A DNA stretch of 64,000 nucleotides from Krasilnikoviella flava (GTDB taxonomy: Bacteria; Actinomycetota; Actinomycetes; Actinomycetales; Cellulomonadaceae): NCBI RefSeq assembly GCF_900167525.1, contig NZ_FUZQ01000008.1:186001-250000 (forward strand). Reading direction: 5' to 3'. Below are positions 26,878 to 34,988 of this stretch, one piece after another. The notes under the pieces were generated by a model. It ran no database searches, was not told the DNA's origin, and saw only the letters and a list, made by a program, of their open reading frames with translations. Every line of letters starts with the position of its first letter. The first letter of the stretch is position 1. Position numbers and translations under genes: made by a program.

Positions 26878-28004
26878 CGCACCGCGGTGAGCGCCGCTCC
26901 GTCGAGGTGGCGCACGAGCCGGTTCACGGCGTCCCGCCCGGCGCGGTTGGCGCCGACGGTGGAGGCGGACGGCCCGTAGCCGATAAGGTGCACGCGCGGC
27001 TCGCCGTCCACCTGGGTGCCGTCCATGCGGATGCCGCCGCCGGCGGCGCGCAGGTGGAGCGGCCGCAGGTGGTCGAGGGCGGCGCGGAAGCCGGTGTTCC
27101 AGAAGATGACGTCGACGGGGACGAGCTCGCCGTCGGGCGCGACGACGCCGTCGGGCACGATGCGCGTGAACATGGGCCTGCGGTCGAGCACGCCGCGCGC
27201 CTCGGCGGCGAGCAGCGAGGGCGTGTGGATCAGGCCGGTGACGGACACGACGCTCGACGGCGGCAGCCCCTCGCGCACCCGGTCGGCGACCATCGCGACG
27301 GCCCGCGCGCCGTCCTGGGAGTCGAACGAGTCGCGCCACACGGGCTCCCGGCGCGTGAACCAGAAGGTCTGCGCCACGTGCGAGACCTCCTCCAGCAGCT
27401 GCACGGCGGAGATCCCCCCGCCGACGACGGCGACGCGACGCCCGGCGAAGTCCTCCGCGCGCACGTAGTCGGCGGTGTGGAGCTGGCGGCCGCGGAACGT
27501 CTCCTGGCCCGGGTAGGCGGGCCAGAACGGCTTGGACCACGTGCCCGTCGCGTTGACGATCGCCTTTGCGAGGACCGCGCCGGAGCGCCCGCCGCCCTCC
27601 CAGCGCACGAGCAGGTCGCCGCCGGGATCGTCGTCGGTCGGTTCCACGCGGCGCACGCGCACCGGCCGGGCGACGGCGAGGCCGAGCTCGCGCTCGTAGT
27701 CGCCGAAGTAGGCGGGCAGCACGTCGACGCTCGCCGCCTCGGGCTCCACGTCGGGCTGCTCGATGCCGGGCAGGTCGTGGATGCCGTTGACGGTACTCAT
27801 CCGCAGCGAGCGCCACCGGTGCCGCCACGCTCCCCCGGGCCCGTCCTCGGCGTCGAGGACGAGGTACGTGCGCTCGCCGGACGGCGCACCCACCGCGGGC
27901 ACGAACCCTCGCCGCCGCAGGTGGTACGCCGCCGACAGGCCGGCCTGCCCCGCGCCGATCACAACGACGTCCGCCGTCGGCGGCATGTGTTCGGTCGTCG
28001 TCAC
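26874..28004 (-). CDS. Flavin-containing monooxygenase-type NAD(P)/FAD oxidoreductase
   Basis: A protein of about 376 residues with two Rossmann motifs: VVIGAGQAGLSAAYHL for FAD near the N-terminus and VAVVGGGISAVQ for NADPH in the middle. The WRHRWRSLRM and FWPAYPGQETFRG stretches match small FMO or CzcO-like flavoproteins that oxidise soft nucleophiles or move electrons. Catalysis uses O2 and NADPH in known relatives. The start could be GTG 28004, GTG 28025 or ATG 27987; 28004 is a compromise. It converges with the MBL-fold gene and has a small unknown gene upstream. Confidence 0.82.
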   Translation of the reverse strand: MTTTEHMPPTADVVVIGAGQAGLSAAYHLRRRGFVPAVGAPSGERTYLVLDAEDGPGGAWRHRWRSLRMSTVNGIHDLPGIEQPDVEPEAASVDVLPAYFGDYERELGLAVARPVRVRRVEPTDDDPGGDLLVRWEGGGRSGAVLAKAIVNATGTWSKPFWPAYPGQETFRGRQLHTADYVRAEDFAGRRVAVVGGGISAVQLLEEVSHVAQTFWFTRREPVWRDSFDSQDGARAVAMVADRVREGLPPSSVVSVTGLIHTPSLLAAEARGVLDRRPMFTRIVPDGVVAPDGELVPVDVIFWNTGFRAALDHLRPLHLRAAGGGIRMDGTQVDGEPRVHLIGYGPSASTVGANRAGRDAVNRLVRHLDGAALTAVR

Positions 28005-28070
28005 GTCTCGAGGAACGCGCCGCACGCGACCGGGATTCCGGCAGGTGCTGTGGCACGGCGCACCCGACGG

Positions 28071-28367
28071 TCACGGGATCCCGCCGGTCGACGGCGGGCG
28101 CACCTTGTCCGCGTCGCCCGCTTGACGGGGCGAGAGGGTGAAACCGCCCACCGAGTCCGGGTCGTAGGCGACGACGGCGTTGAGCTCGGCGAGCTCGAGC
28201 CGCCACTCCGCCAGTCCACGCCACACGCGATACCTCATGCGCACCCCGTGGCGCGACGCCGCGTCGAGGCACAGCATGCGTCCGTGCCGGTGCAGCAGGT
28301 GCTCGTCGCGCACCTGCCAGGGCAGGCACCTCAGCGTCCCGTCGCCGTGCGTGTGCTGTCCGTCCAT
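28071..28367 (-). CDS. Small protein of unknown function
   Basis: A possible 98-residue protein, rich in Arg, His and Leu, with a Cys-containing segment LRCLPWQVRDEHLLHRHGRMLCLD. The ATG at 28367 has GGGGTG about four bases upstream. I do not recognise the family. Codon use with high third-position GC fits a real gene, but the frame also extends upstream without clear similarity. It would be read towards the flavoprotein gene, 66 bases away. Confidence 0.4.
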   Translation of the reverse strand: MDGQHTHGDGTLRCLPWQVRDEHLLHRHGRMLCLDAASRHGVRMRYRVWRGLAEWRLELAELNAVVAYDPDSVGGFTLSPRQAGDADKVRPPSTGGIP

Positions 28368-28385
28368 CGCCACCCCGATCTCGGG

Positions 28386-28426
28386 GGTCGACGACGGACC
28401 CGGCTCGCGCCGGACCGTCGTCGACC
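28386..28426. repeat. Inverted repeat in intergenic region
   Basis: GGTCGACGACGG (28386-28397) is the exact reverse complement of 28415-28426, with CCGG pairs also in the 17-base centre. It lies in the 265-base gap between the small unknown gene and the monooxygenase-like gene. It could be a regulator binding site or a transcript hairpin. No poly-T follows. Confidence 0.45.
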
Positions 28427-28632
28427 TGCTCTTCCCACGGCCGGTCGGCCGGGGCCGGTCTTCCTCCTGGGGCACCGTGCGCAGGGAGCGCGGTTGCCGG
28501 ACCGGCACGCGGAGGGCGTCTCGCCGGTCACTCGTGACCTGGGCAGATATGTACACGAGGTCACCGCCGGTACGCAACATCGGCCGCCGGGGCGGCCCGG
28601 CGTGTCCCTGGGCGGCGCTAACGTCACGACCC

Positions 28633-28935
28633 ATGACCTACGCCAACGTCGGCACGCTGGGTGCCGCCCCCGGGAAGCGCGACGAGCTCGTCGCGCACCT
28701 CACGCAGCGCAGCATGGAGCTCGCGGACGCGGGCTGCCTGCTCTACGAGGTCGGCGTCAGCGACGACCGGCCGGACACGGTGTTCGTCGTCGAGCTGTGG
28801 ACGTCGGCGGAGGCGCACCGGGCGTCGCTGCAGCTCCCGGCCGCGCAGGCGTCGATCGCCGCGGCGCGTCCGCTGCTGTCGGGCGAGTTCGGAGGCTTCG
28901 ACTTCTCCGTCGTCGGATCGCCGCTGCGAGACTGA
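28633..28935 (+). CDS. Antibiotic biosynthesis monooxygenase (ABM) domain protein
   Basis: A 100-residue protein made of one ABM ferredoxin-like domain: GAAPGKRDELVAHL near the start, GCLLYEVGVSDD and VFVVELWTSAEAHRASL, in the usual order. Family members include cofactor-free quinone monooxygenases, haem-degrading enzymes and AI-2 processing LsrG. No feature selects among these. It is followed by a hypothetical gene 57 bases downstream on the same strand. Confidence 0.85.
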   Translation: MTYANVGTLGAAPGKRDELVAHLTQRSMELADAGCLLYEVGVSDDRPDTVFVVELWTSAEAHRASLQLPAAQASIAAARPLLSGEFGGFDFSVVGSPLRD

Positions 28936-28992
28936 CGCCCTGGCTGGTCGCAGAACCGCAGCCCGCAGCCCGACGCGACACCGGGAGCCCCC

Positions 28993-29805
28993 TTGCCACG
29001 AGTGCGACGGCTCGACGTCCTCGTCCCTGACCCCGACCCGGCCCGCTGCGCGTTCGCGGGTGCGGCAGAGCGGGTCGTCAGCGCCTATGGGCGCGCGATC
29101 GAGGAACTCGGCCTCGTCGGCCCCGTGTCGTCGGTCATGGTGGTGGCGCAGCGCCCGGACGCGCGCCAGGACGGCGTCGTCGTCCTGGTGGACTGCGACC
29201 GTCCCGACTCCTCCGAGACGGTGCGGGTCCGGGTGCCCGACGACGTCGCGGACGCGGCGCCACCGGACGTCGTGCGTCTTGTCGCGGACGTGCTCGACGG
29301 GGCGCTCGCGCGGCTCGCGGTCGCGCGAGGGTGGGACGGCGCGGCGCTCTCCGCCGCGCTGGAGCGCGCACGGGCCGGCACGGAACCGTCCTCCCCGGCG
29401 CGGCGCTGGACGGTCCGCACCGAGGGCCGCGGCGTCACGGCGCCCGAGCAGCCCCACGAGCTCACGGTCGTCGGAGGCGGTCCGGACAACGGGGTCCCGC
29501 CGGCCTATGACCGCGAGCTGGACCGTCTGCTCGAGCGGTTCTCCGACGACGCGATGCAGGCCTGGTGGTCCGGCTCGCCGGTGCGGATCGGCCAGGTCTG
29601 GTACTGGTTCGACGCACCGGGTCCCGGCGTCCGCGTCACCGTCACGCGACGCGTCACCGCCGCCATCCACCGACCCGTCAGGAGCATCCGGGAGGCCGAC
29701 CCCGTGATGCTCGCCCGCGCCGACGTCCGGGCCCTGCTCGTGCGGCTGGCGACCCGCCTCGACCTCCCGCCGGCCCCGCTGCTCCTGGCCGAGGATCTCC
29801 GGTGA
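28993..29805 (+). CDS. Hypothetical protein
   Basis: A 270-residue protein I do not recognise. It starts with TTG at 28993, five bases after GGGAG; GTG at 29002 is an alternative. No signal peptide or membrane segment is visible. The N-terminal half has repeated short acidic and valine-rich stretches ([26 protein letters not shown]), the C-terminal half a tryptophan-rich piece ([20 protein letters not shown]). Strong third-position GC bias and length support a real gene. It is 50 bases upstream of the frameshifted monooxygenase gene and on the same strand. Confidence 0.6.
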   Translation: MPRVRRLDVLVPDPDPARCAFAGAAERVVSAYGRAIEELGLVGPVSSVMVVAQRPDARQDGVVVLVDCDRPDSSETVRVRVPDDVADAAPPDVVRLVADVLDGALARLAVARGWDGAALSAALERARAGTEPSSPARRWTVRTEGRGVTAPEQPHELTVVGGGPDNGVPPAYDRELDRLLERFSDDAMQAWWSGSPVRIGQVWYWFDAPGPGVRVTVTRRVTAAIHRPVRSIREADPVMLARADVRALLVRLATRLDLPPAPLLLAEDLR

Positions 29806-29855
29806 GAAAGGCCCCGGCGAGGACGTGGCGGCGCCCTGGTCTACCGTCGGGGGCC

Positions 29856-31042
29856 ATGACCCTCACGACGGACGGTGCGCGCACGGCGACGGTGATCGGC
29901 GGAGGCATCGGCGGCCTGGCGTCCGGCGTCGCGCTGGCCCGCCACGGCTGGGACGTCACGATCGTCGAGCGCGCGACGTCGTTGGACCCGGTGGGCGCGG
30001 GGATCGTCGTCGCGCCGAACGCGGTGCGGTCGTTGGACGCGCTGGGAGTCGGCGACGCGACACGCGACCTGGCCGCGCTGCAGGGCGAGTTCGGCCTGCG
30101 CCGCCCGGACGGGAGATGGCTGGTGCGCGGCCGCGCGGAGGGCGCGACGTCGCTGTTCGGCGACCGCACGCTGATGCTGCACCGCGCGCAGCTGGTGGGG
30201 CTGCTCGCGGACGCGCTGCCGGCCGGGTCGCTGCGCCTCGGCGCGACGGCGACCGTCACCGACCCGGGCACGACGTCGCGCCCGGCACGGGTCCGGACGA
30301 CCGACGGCGCGGGCACGACGACGGAGGCCGACGCCGACCTCGTCGTCGCGGCGGACGGCATCGGGTCGGCCACGCGCACCCGGTGGATGCCGAGCGCGCG
30401 CCCAGCCCTGTGTCGGGCGGGTCGACGGCGTGGCGGTTCGTCACCCCGGCGCTGCCGGGCGTCGTCGGCTCCGAGATCTGGGGCCGAGGCATCGTCGCGG
30501 GGGTCATGCCCCCGGCCGACGGGCGGGTCTACATGTACGTCTCGGTGGCCGACGCCGCCGGCGTCCCGCGCGACCTCGACGAGCTGCGCGCCCGCCTCGC
30601 CGACTGGCACGACCCGGTCCCCGCCCTGCTCGCGTCCGTCGACGACGCCACCGCGCTGCGCCACGAGCTGCGGCACCTGCCCGCTCCCCCGGCGTCGCTC
30701 GCCGCAGGCCGCGTCGCACTCGTCGGCGACGCCGCGCACGCGATGCTGCCGAACCTCGGGCAGGGCGGGTGCCAGGCGCTCGAGGACGGCGTCGTCCTCG
30801 GCGCGCGCGTCCGCCCGGACGACAATGTCTCCGCCGCGCTGCAGCGCTGGTCCGCGGAGCGGCGCCCGCGGGTGCATCAGGTGATGCGGCTGTCGGCCCG
30901 GATCTCCGTCCCGACCCTGTGGACGGCGCCCGCCGCCACGGCCGTGCGCGACGCCGGGATGCGCGCCGTCGGGCGCTGGACGGAGGCCCTGGGGTCCCGC
31001 GCCCTGCGCCCGGTGATGGCCTGGCGTCCGCCGGAGGGCTGA
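29856..31042 (+). pseudogene. FAD-dependent monooxygenase, frameshifted
   Basis: The gene encodes a salicylate-hydroxylase-type FAD monooxygenase: [17 protein letters not shown] at the start, [13 protein letters not shown] in the middle, and [21 protein letters not shown] near the end. The first half is in one frame (ATG 29856) and the second half, from about STAWRFVTP, is in the frame one base back. The switch falls in the GC-repeat GAGCGCGCGCCCAGCC at 30392-30407, consistent with loss of one base (or gain of two). The two parts join with no missing domain and give about 395 residues, a normal length. Either this is a recent pseudogene or a sequencing error in a GC repeat. Read as written, the protein lacks its second FAD motif. 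Confidence 0.85.
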
Positions 31043-31058
31043 TCGCGGGGCCGGTCGG

Positions 31059-31775
31059 TCACGCCTGCGCGAAGAGCTCCGGCCGCTCGTCCTGGATGTG
31101 GGTGATGTCCTGCAGCACGACACGCAGGTGCTCTCGCAGCTGGGTGACGGCCGCGGGAACGTCCCCGGCGGCGAGCGCGTCGACGACCGCGGCGTGCTGC
31201 GCGACGAGGTCGGTCATCTTGCCCCCCTCGGGCAGGGAGAGGCGCCTCGCACGATCCATCTGGGCCTTGGCCGACGCGACGATGCGCCACGCAGACTCGT
31301 GCCCGCACGCGCGCAGCAGCAGCTGGTGGAACTCCTCGTCGAGGTCGAAGAAGCGGGACGCGTCGCCGTCGTGGTCGGCCTCGCCCTGGCGCACGATCAG
31401 CGCCCGCAGCTCCGCCACGTCGCCCGCGCCGACGTTCGCACCGCCGAGCTCCAGGGACGAGCACTCGATGGCCTCGCGCACGAACTGGGCGGCGACGACG
31501 TCCTCGTACCGGATGGGCCCGACGAAGCTGCCGCGCTGCGGGAACACCTCCACGAGGCCCTCCTCGGCGAGCAGGATGAGGCTCTCCCGCACGGGGGTGC
31601 GGCTGACCCCGAGCCGCGCGCCGATCTCCGCCTCGGACAACGGCGCACCCGGAGCCAGCTCGAGGTCGATGATCTGCCGGCGGAGCCAGGTGTGGACGAG
31701 CCTGCGGGTGTTCTCCCCGCGGACCCGGGCGGTCAGGAGCGGCGACGGCGACGACATGGGCTGATTCTGCCTCAC
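31059..31775 (-). CDS. GntR-family regulator, FadR/FCD subfamily
   Basis: A 238-residue regulator with a winged helix at the N-terminus (SEAEIGARLGVSRTPVRESLILLAEEGLV, about residues 47-75) and an FCD effector domain with the DEEFHQLLLRACGH metal-binding helix. FCD regulators often respond to carboxylic acids and repress adjacent transporter genes. It is divergent from the MHS transporter gene and shares a 70-base promoter region with it, which contains a 20-bp palindrome. The start may be GTG 31775 or ATG 31757. It converges with the frameshifted monooxygenase gene. Confidence 0.9.
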   Translation of the reverse strand: MRQNQPMSSPSPLLTARVRGENTRRLVHTWLRRQIIDLELAPGAPLSEAEIGARLGVSRTPVRESLILLAEEGLVEVFPQRGSFVGPIRYEDVVAAQFVREAIECSSLELGGANVGAGDVAELRALIVRQGEADHDGDASRFFDLDEEFHQLLLRACGHESAWRIVASAKAQMDRARRLSLPEGGKMTDLVAQHAAVVDALAAGDVPAAVTQLREHLRVVLQDITHIQDERPELFAQA

Positions 31776-31792
31776 GAACGCGATCTCGTGTT

Positions 31793-31812
31793 CTAGCGCA
31801 CTAGTATGCTAG
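31793..31812. promoter_or_regulatory. Probable GntR operator between regulator and MHS transporter
   Basis: CTAGCGCACTAGTATGCTAG is a palindrome matching at 16 of 20 positions, centred on ACTAGT, with CTAGC and GCTAG ends. TAGTAT inside it resembles a -10 box for the transporter gene, so binding would block transcription. It sits in the divergent promoter region of the GntR and MHS genes. Confidence 0.6.
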
Positions 31813-31845
31813 CGTCGCGCCGATCCACTGCGAGGAGGCAGCAGC

Positions 31846-33210
31846 ATGAGCGGCACCCCGGCCCGCACCGTCGATCCGAAGACGCTGCGCAAGACCGTCG
31901 GCGCGTCCGTGATCGGGACGATCGCGGAGTACTACGACTTCTTCATCTACGGCACGGCCTCCGCGCTCGTGTTCAACAAGATCTTCTTCCCCGAGACGGA
32001 CCCGCTCGTCGGCACCCTCGCCGCGTTCTCGACCTATGCCGTCGGGTTCTTCGCCCGCCCCCTGGGCGGCCTCGTGTGGGGTCACATCGGCGACCGCCTC
32101 GGCCGGAAGAAGGCCCTGGTCTTCACCCTGCTCCTCACGGGGCTCGGCACGTTCGCCGTCGGCCTCATGCCGACGTACGAGCAGATCGGCCTGTGGGCGG
32201 CTGCCATCCTCGTGGTCGTCCGGCTCATCCAGGGCTTCGGCGTCGGCGGCGAGCAGGGCGGCGCCGTCCTGCTCACGGCCGAGGCCTCGCCGCCGCAGCG
32301 CCGCGGGTTCTACGCGAGCTTCGTCCAGCTCGGGTCGCCGGTCGCGTACCTCATCCCGACGGCGCTGTTCGCCAGCCTGCAGCAGTGGATGGACCCGGAC
32401 GCCTTCCTCGCCTGGGGCTGGCGCGTGCCCTTCCTCCTGTCGATCGTCGTCGTCGCCGTCGGCCTGTTCATCCGCTCCCGCGTCGACGAGTCGGAGACGT
32501 TCAAGGCCGCCCGGGAACGCAAGGCCGCGTCCCACGCCCCGCTGCGCCAGCTCTTCGCGCACCGCCGCCGCGAGGTGGTCGGCGGCTTCTTCGCCAAGTT
32601 CGTCGAGGCCGCGATGTTCCCCTTCTACACGATCTTCCTGGTCGCGTACGCGGACAACAACGGCTACGACTCGGGTCTCGTGCTCGAGGCGGTGATCGTC
32701 GCGATCCTCGTGGAGGTCGTCATGATCCCGGTCTGGGGCCGCCTCACCGACCGGATCGGGCGTCGCCCCCTCTTCCTCGGGTTCGCGGTGCTGAACCTGG
32801 TCCTCATCGTCCCGGCGTTCCTCGCCGTGCAGTCGGAGAACCTGGCCGTCATCGTCGCGCTGCTGGTCGCCGGCCTCGGTCTCGGGCACTCCGGGACGTA
32901 CGCCCCGCAGGCGTCGTTCTTCCCCGAGCTGTTCGACTCGTCGGTCCGCTACTCGGGCGTCTCGGTGGTGTGGCAGTTCGGCTCCATGATCGCCTCCGGG
33001 CCGTTCACGGTGGTCGCGACGGCGCTCCTCGTCGCCGCCGACGGCGGCTTCTGGCTCGTGGCGGTCTACACGGCGGTGCTGGTCGTCTGCTCGATCGTCG
33101 CGCTGCTGTTCCTGCCCGAGACGGCGCCCGCCCGCCGCGGGGGGCAGGAATACGCCGACTGGCCGCTGCTCAACGACGCGCCCGTCGACGCCGTCCGGCA
33201 GCCGAGCTAG
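31846..33210 (+). CDS. MFS transporter, metabolite:H+ symporter (MHS) family
   Basis: A 454-residue MHS-family carrier (relatives: ProP, ShiA, KgtP). Diagnostic parts: AEYYDFFIYGTASALVF in helix 1, GHIGDRLGRKKAL after helix 2, RLIQGFGVGGEQGGAVLL in helix 4 and GRLTDRIGRRPLFL between helices 8 and 9. Twelve helices are predicted. It imports a carboxylate or betaine-type compound with protons. Control by the divergent FCD-type GntR protein supports an organic acid. AGGAGGCAGCAGC precedes the ATG. A strong terminator hairpin follows at 33230. Confidence 0.92.
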   Translation: MSGTPARTVDPKTLRKTVGASVIGTIAEYYDFFIYGTASALVFNKIFFPETDPLVGTLAAFSTYAVGFFARPLGGLVWGHIGDRLGRKKALVFTLLLTGLGTFAVGLMPTYEQIGLWAAAILVVVRLIQGFGVGGEQGGAVLLTAEASPPQRRGFYASFVQLGSPVAYLIPTALFASLQQWMDPDAFLAWGWRVPFLLSIVVVAVGLFIRSRVDESETFKAARERKAASHAPLRQLFAHRRREVVGGFFAKFVEAAMFPFYTIFLVAYADNNGYDSGLVLEAVIVAILVEVVMIPVWGRLTDRIGRRPLFLGFAVLNLVLIVPAFLAVQSENLAVIVALLVAGLGLGHSGTYAPQASFFPELFDSSVRYSGVSVVWQFGSMIASGPFTVVATALLVAADGGFWLVAVYTAVLVVCSIVALLFLPETAPARRGGQEYADWPLLNDAPVDAVRQPS

Positions 33211-33229
33211 CACCCCCCGACGCGAGCTC

Positions 33230-33268
33230 GACGCCGCCCCGACCGCACCGTGCGGCCGGGGCGGCGTC
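33230..33268. terminator. Terminator hairpin after MHS transporter
   Basis: Two 19-base arms (33230-33248 and 33250-33268) pair at 18 positions with one A/C mismatch. The stem is nearly all GC, starts 19 bases after the transporter stop codon and is followed by GTTCAC rather than a T run, typical of high-GC actinobacteria. Confidence 0.7.
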
Positions 33269-33401
33269 GTTCACCCTCCGCTCACCCCTCGTTCGGCCCG
33301 CCGCCGGGTCCCCGTCAGGCGGGTCCGATGGGCTAGGACGGATCACCGGGACCCCGACCTGCAGGGACGCAGCCCGGACCGCTCCTCGACTGGAGGCACC
33401 C

Positions 33402-34901
33402 ATGCACCGCTCCCGGATCTGGCGCGCGACCTCCGCGCTCGTCGCAGCACTCCTGGCCGTGCCGCTCGCGGCGACGACGGCATCGGCAGGCGACGACGTC
33501 GTGCCGCCTGCGGTCGCGAGCCTCCCCCTCGAGCAGAACGGCGGCACCTGGCCCACGAGCCACGTGCAGGGGATCGCCGTCGACCAGGAGGGCGGCTACG
33601 TCTACTACTCGTTCACCACGCTGCTGGCCAAGTACGACTTCGAGGGCAACCTCGTGGGCACGGTCGGCGGCTTCACCGGCCACCTGGGCGACCTGGACTT
33701 CAACACCGAGGACGGCCGCGTCTACGGCTCGCTCGAGTACAAGGGCGACGAGGCCTTCTACATCGCGGCGGTCGACGTCGACGACGTCGACCGGGTCGGC
33801 ATGGACGCCCAGACCTCCGACGTCTTCTCCACCGTGTACCTGCCCGAGGTGCACGACGACTACGCCGCAGACATGGACGGTGACGGCGTGTTCGACGGCA
33901 ATGTCGGGAACACGGCCGACCACCGGTACGGCAGCTCCGGGATCGACGGCGTGAGCTTCGGCCCCCGGTTCGGGAGGACGGGCGGCGAACAGCTCCTCAC
34001 CGTGGCCTACGGGATCTACGCGAACACCTCGCGCACGGACAACGACCACCAGGTCCTGCTGCAGTACGACGTCTCGGACTGGGAGCGGTACGAGCGGCCG
34101 CTCACCGAGGAGGACCCGCACCACGTCGGCCCCGCGGAGACCGACGGCAAGTACTTCGTCCGCACCGGCAACACCACCTACGGCGTGCAGAACCTCGCGT
34201 ACGACGACGCGCAGCAGCGGTGGTTCCTCGGCGTCTACCGCGGCACCAAGCCGGAGTTCCCGAACTACCTAATGTTCGCCGTCGACGCCGCCACCCGGCC
34301 GGTCGAGGGCGACCTGCTCGGCGTGCCCGGCCCGGACGGCGACGGCACCGAGCGCGGCCTGCTCGTCGCGCTGGCGGACGACGGGCTCTCCGACCCGGAG
34401 ACCGGCATTCGCGGGTGGGAGCAGAAGGCGGACGTCGGCCTGCAGCCGCTGGGCCACGGGTTCTTCTACCTCGCGACCGGCTCAGGCACCCAGGGCGCGC
34501 AGACCGCCGACCTGGAGCTGGTGCGCTGGACCGGCGACGCCGAGACACCGTTCGTGCCCGCCACGCAGGACGAGCTGGACCGCACCTGCGCCGTCGACTA
34601 CACCGTGCACGGCACGTGGCCGCGCGGGTTCACCACGCAGGTGCGCGTGCGGAACACCGGCACGGCTCCGACGGAGGGCTGGACCGCCGCCTGGCGGTTC
34701 GGGTCGGGCGAGACGATCGACCACGCCTGGGGAGTCGACACCGAGCAGGACGGGGACGTCGTCCGCGCCGCCGGCGCACCGTGGAACGACACCCTCGCCC
34801 CGGGCGAGCGCGCGACGTTCGGGTTCGTCGGGCGCTCGTCGTCCGGCACCACCGACCCCTCGTCGGTCACGCTGAACGGCTTCCCCTGCGCCGCGGCCTG
34901 A
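33402..34901 (+). CDS. Secreted protein with C-terminal CBM2 cellulose-binding module
   Basis: A 499-residue secreted protein. Residues 1-29 form a signal peptide ending in ASA. Residues about 45-390 contain repeated blocks such as HVQGIAVDQEGGYVYYSF and GHLGDLDFNTEDGRVYGSL, suggesting a beta-propeller with no recognised catalytic motif. The last 100 residues are a family 2 carbohydrate-binding module: it begins with CAVDYTVHGTWPRGFTTQV, has WTAAWRF and ends FPCAA, with the terminal Cys pair and exposed tryptophans. It should bind cellulose or chitin outside the cell. No glycosidase family is apparent in the N-terminal part, so it may be a non-hydrolytic or undescribed polysaccharide-active protein. 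GGAGG precedes the ATG; a terminator follows. Confidence 0.85.
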   Translation: MHRSRIWRATSALVAALLAVPLAATTASAGDDVVPPAVASLPLEQNGGTWPTSHVQGIAVDQEGGYVYYSFTTLLAKYDFEGNLVGTVGGFTGHLGDLDFNTEDGRVYGSLEYKGDEAFYIAAVDVDDVDRVGMDAQTSDVFSTVYLPEVHDDYAADMDGDGVFDGNVGNTADHRYGSSGIDGVSFGPRFGRTGGEQLLTVAYGIYANTSRTDNDHQVLLQYDVSDWERYERPLTEEDPHHVGPAETDGKYFVRTGNTTYGVQNLAYDDAQQRWFLGVYRGTKPEFPNYLMFAVDAATRPVEGDLLGVPGPDGDGTERGLLVALADDGLSDPETGIRGWEQKADVGLQPLGHGFFYLATGSGTQGAQTADLELVRWTGDAETPFVPATQDELDRTCAVDYTVHGTWPRGFTTQVRVRNTGTAPTEGWTAAWRFGSGETIDHAWGVDTEQDGDVVRAAGAPWNDTLAPGERATFGFVGRSSSGTTDPSSVTLNGFPCAAA

Positions 34902-34915
34902 CAAGCTGACACGCG

Positions 34916-34950
34916 GCGTAGGACGACGGCACGCCGCCGTCGTCCTACGC
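34916..34950. terminator. Terminator hairpin after CBM2 protein gene
   Basis: Perfect 15-bp arms (34916-34930 and 34936-34950, GCGTAGGACGACGGC) with a 5-base loop, 15 bases after the stop codon. It separates the secreted protein gene from the APC permease gene. Confidence 0.75.
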
Positions 34951-34988
34951 TGGCAGCCGGCCCACGACCTGCCGAGGAGCTGAGTCCC

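Noticed and set aside
28378-28632. Longer version of the small unknown protein extending to 28634
   Set aside because: The upstream extension is Arg/Pro-rich without a ribosome binding site and crosses the inverted repeat at 28386; ATG 28367 is a better start.
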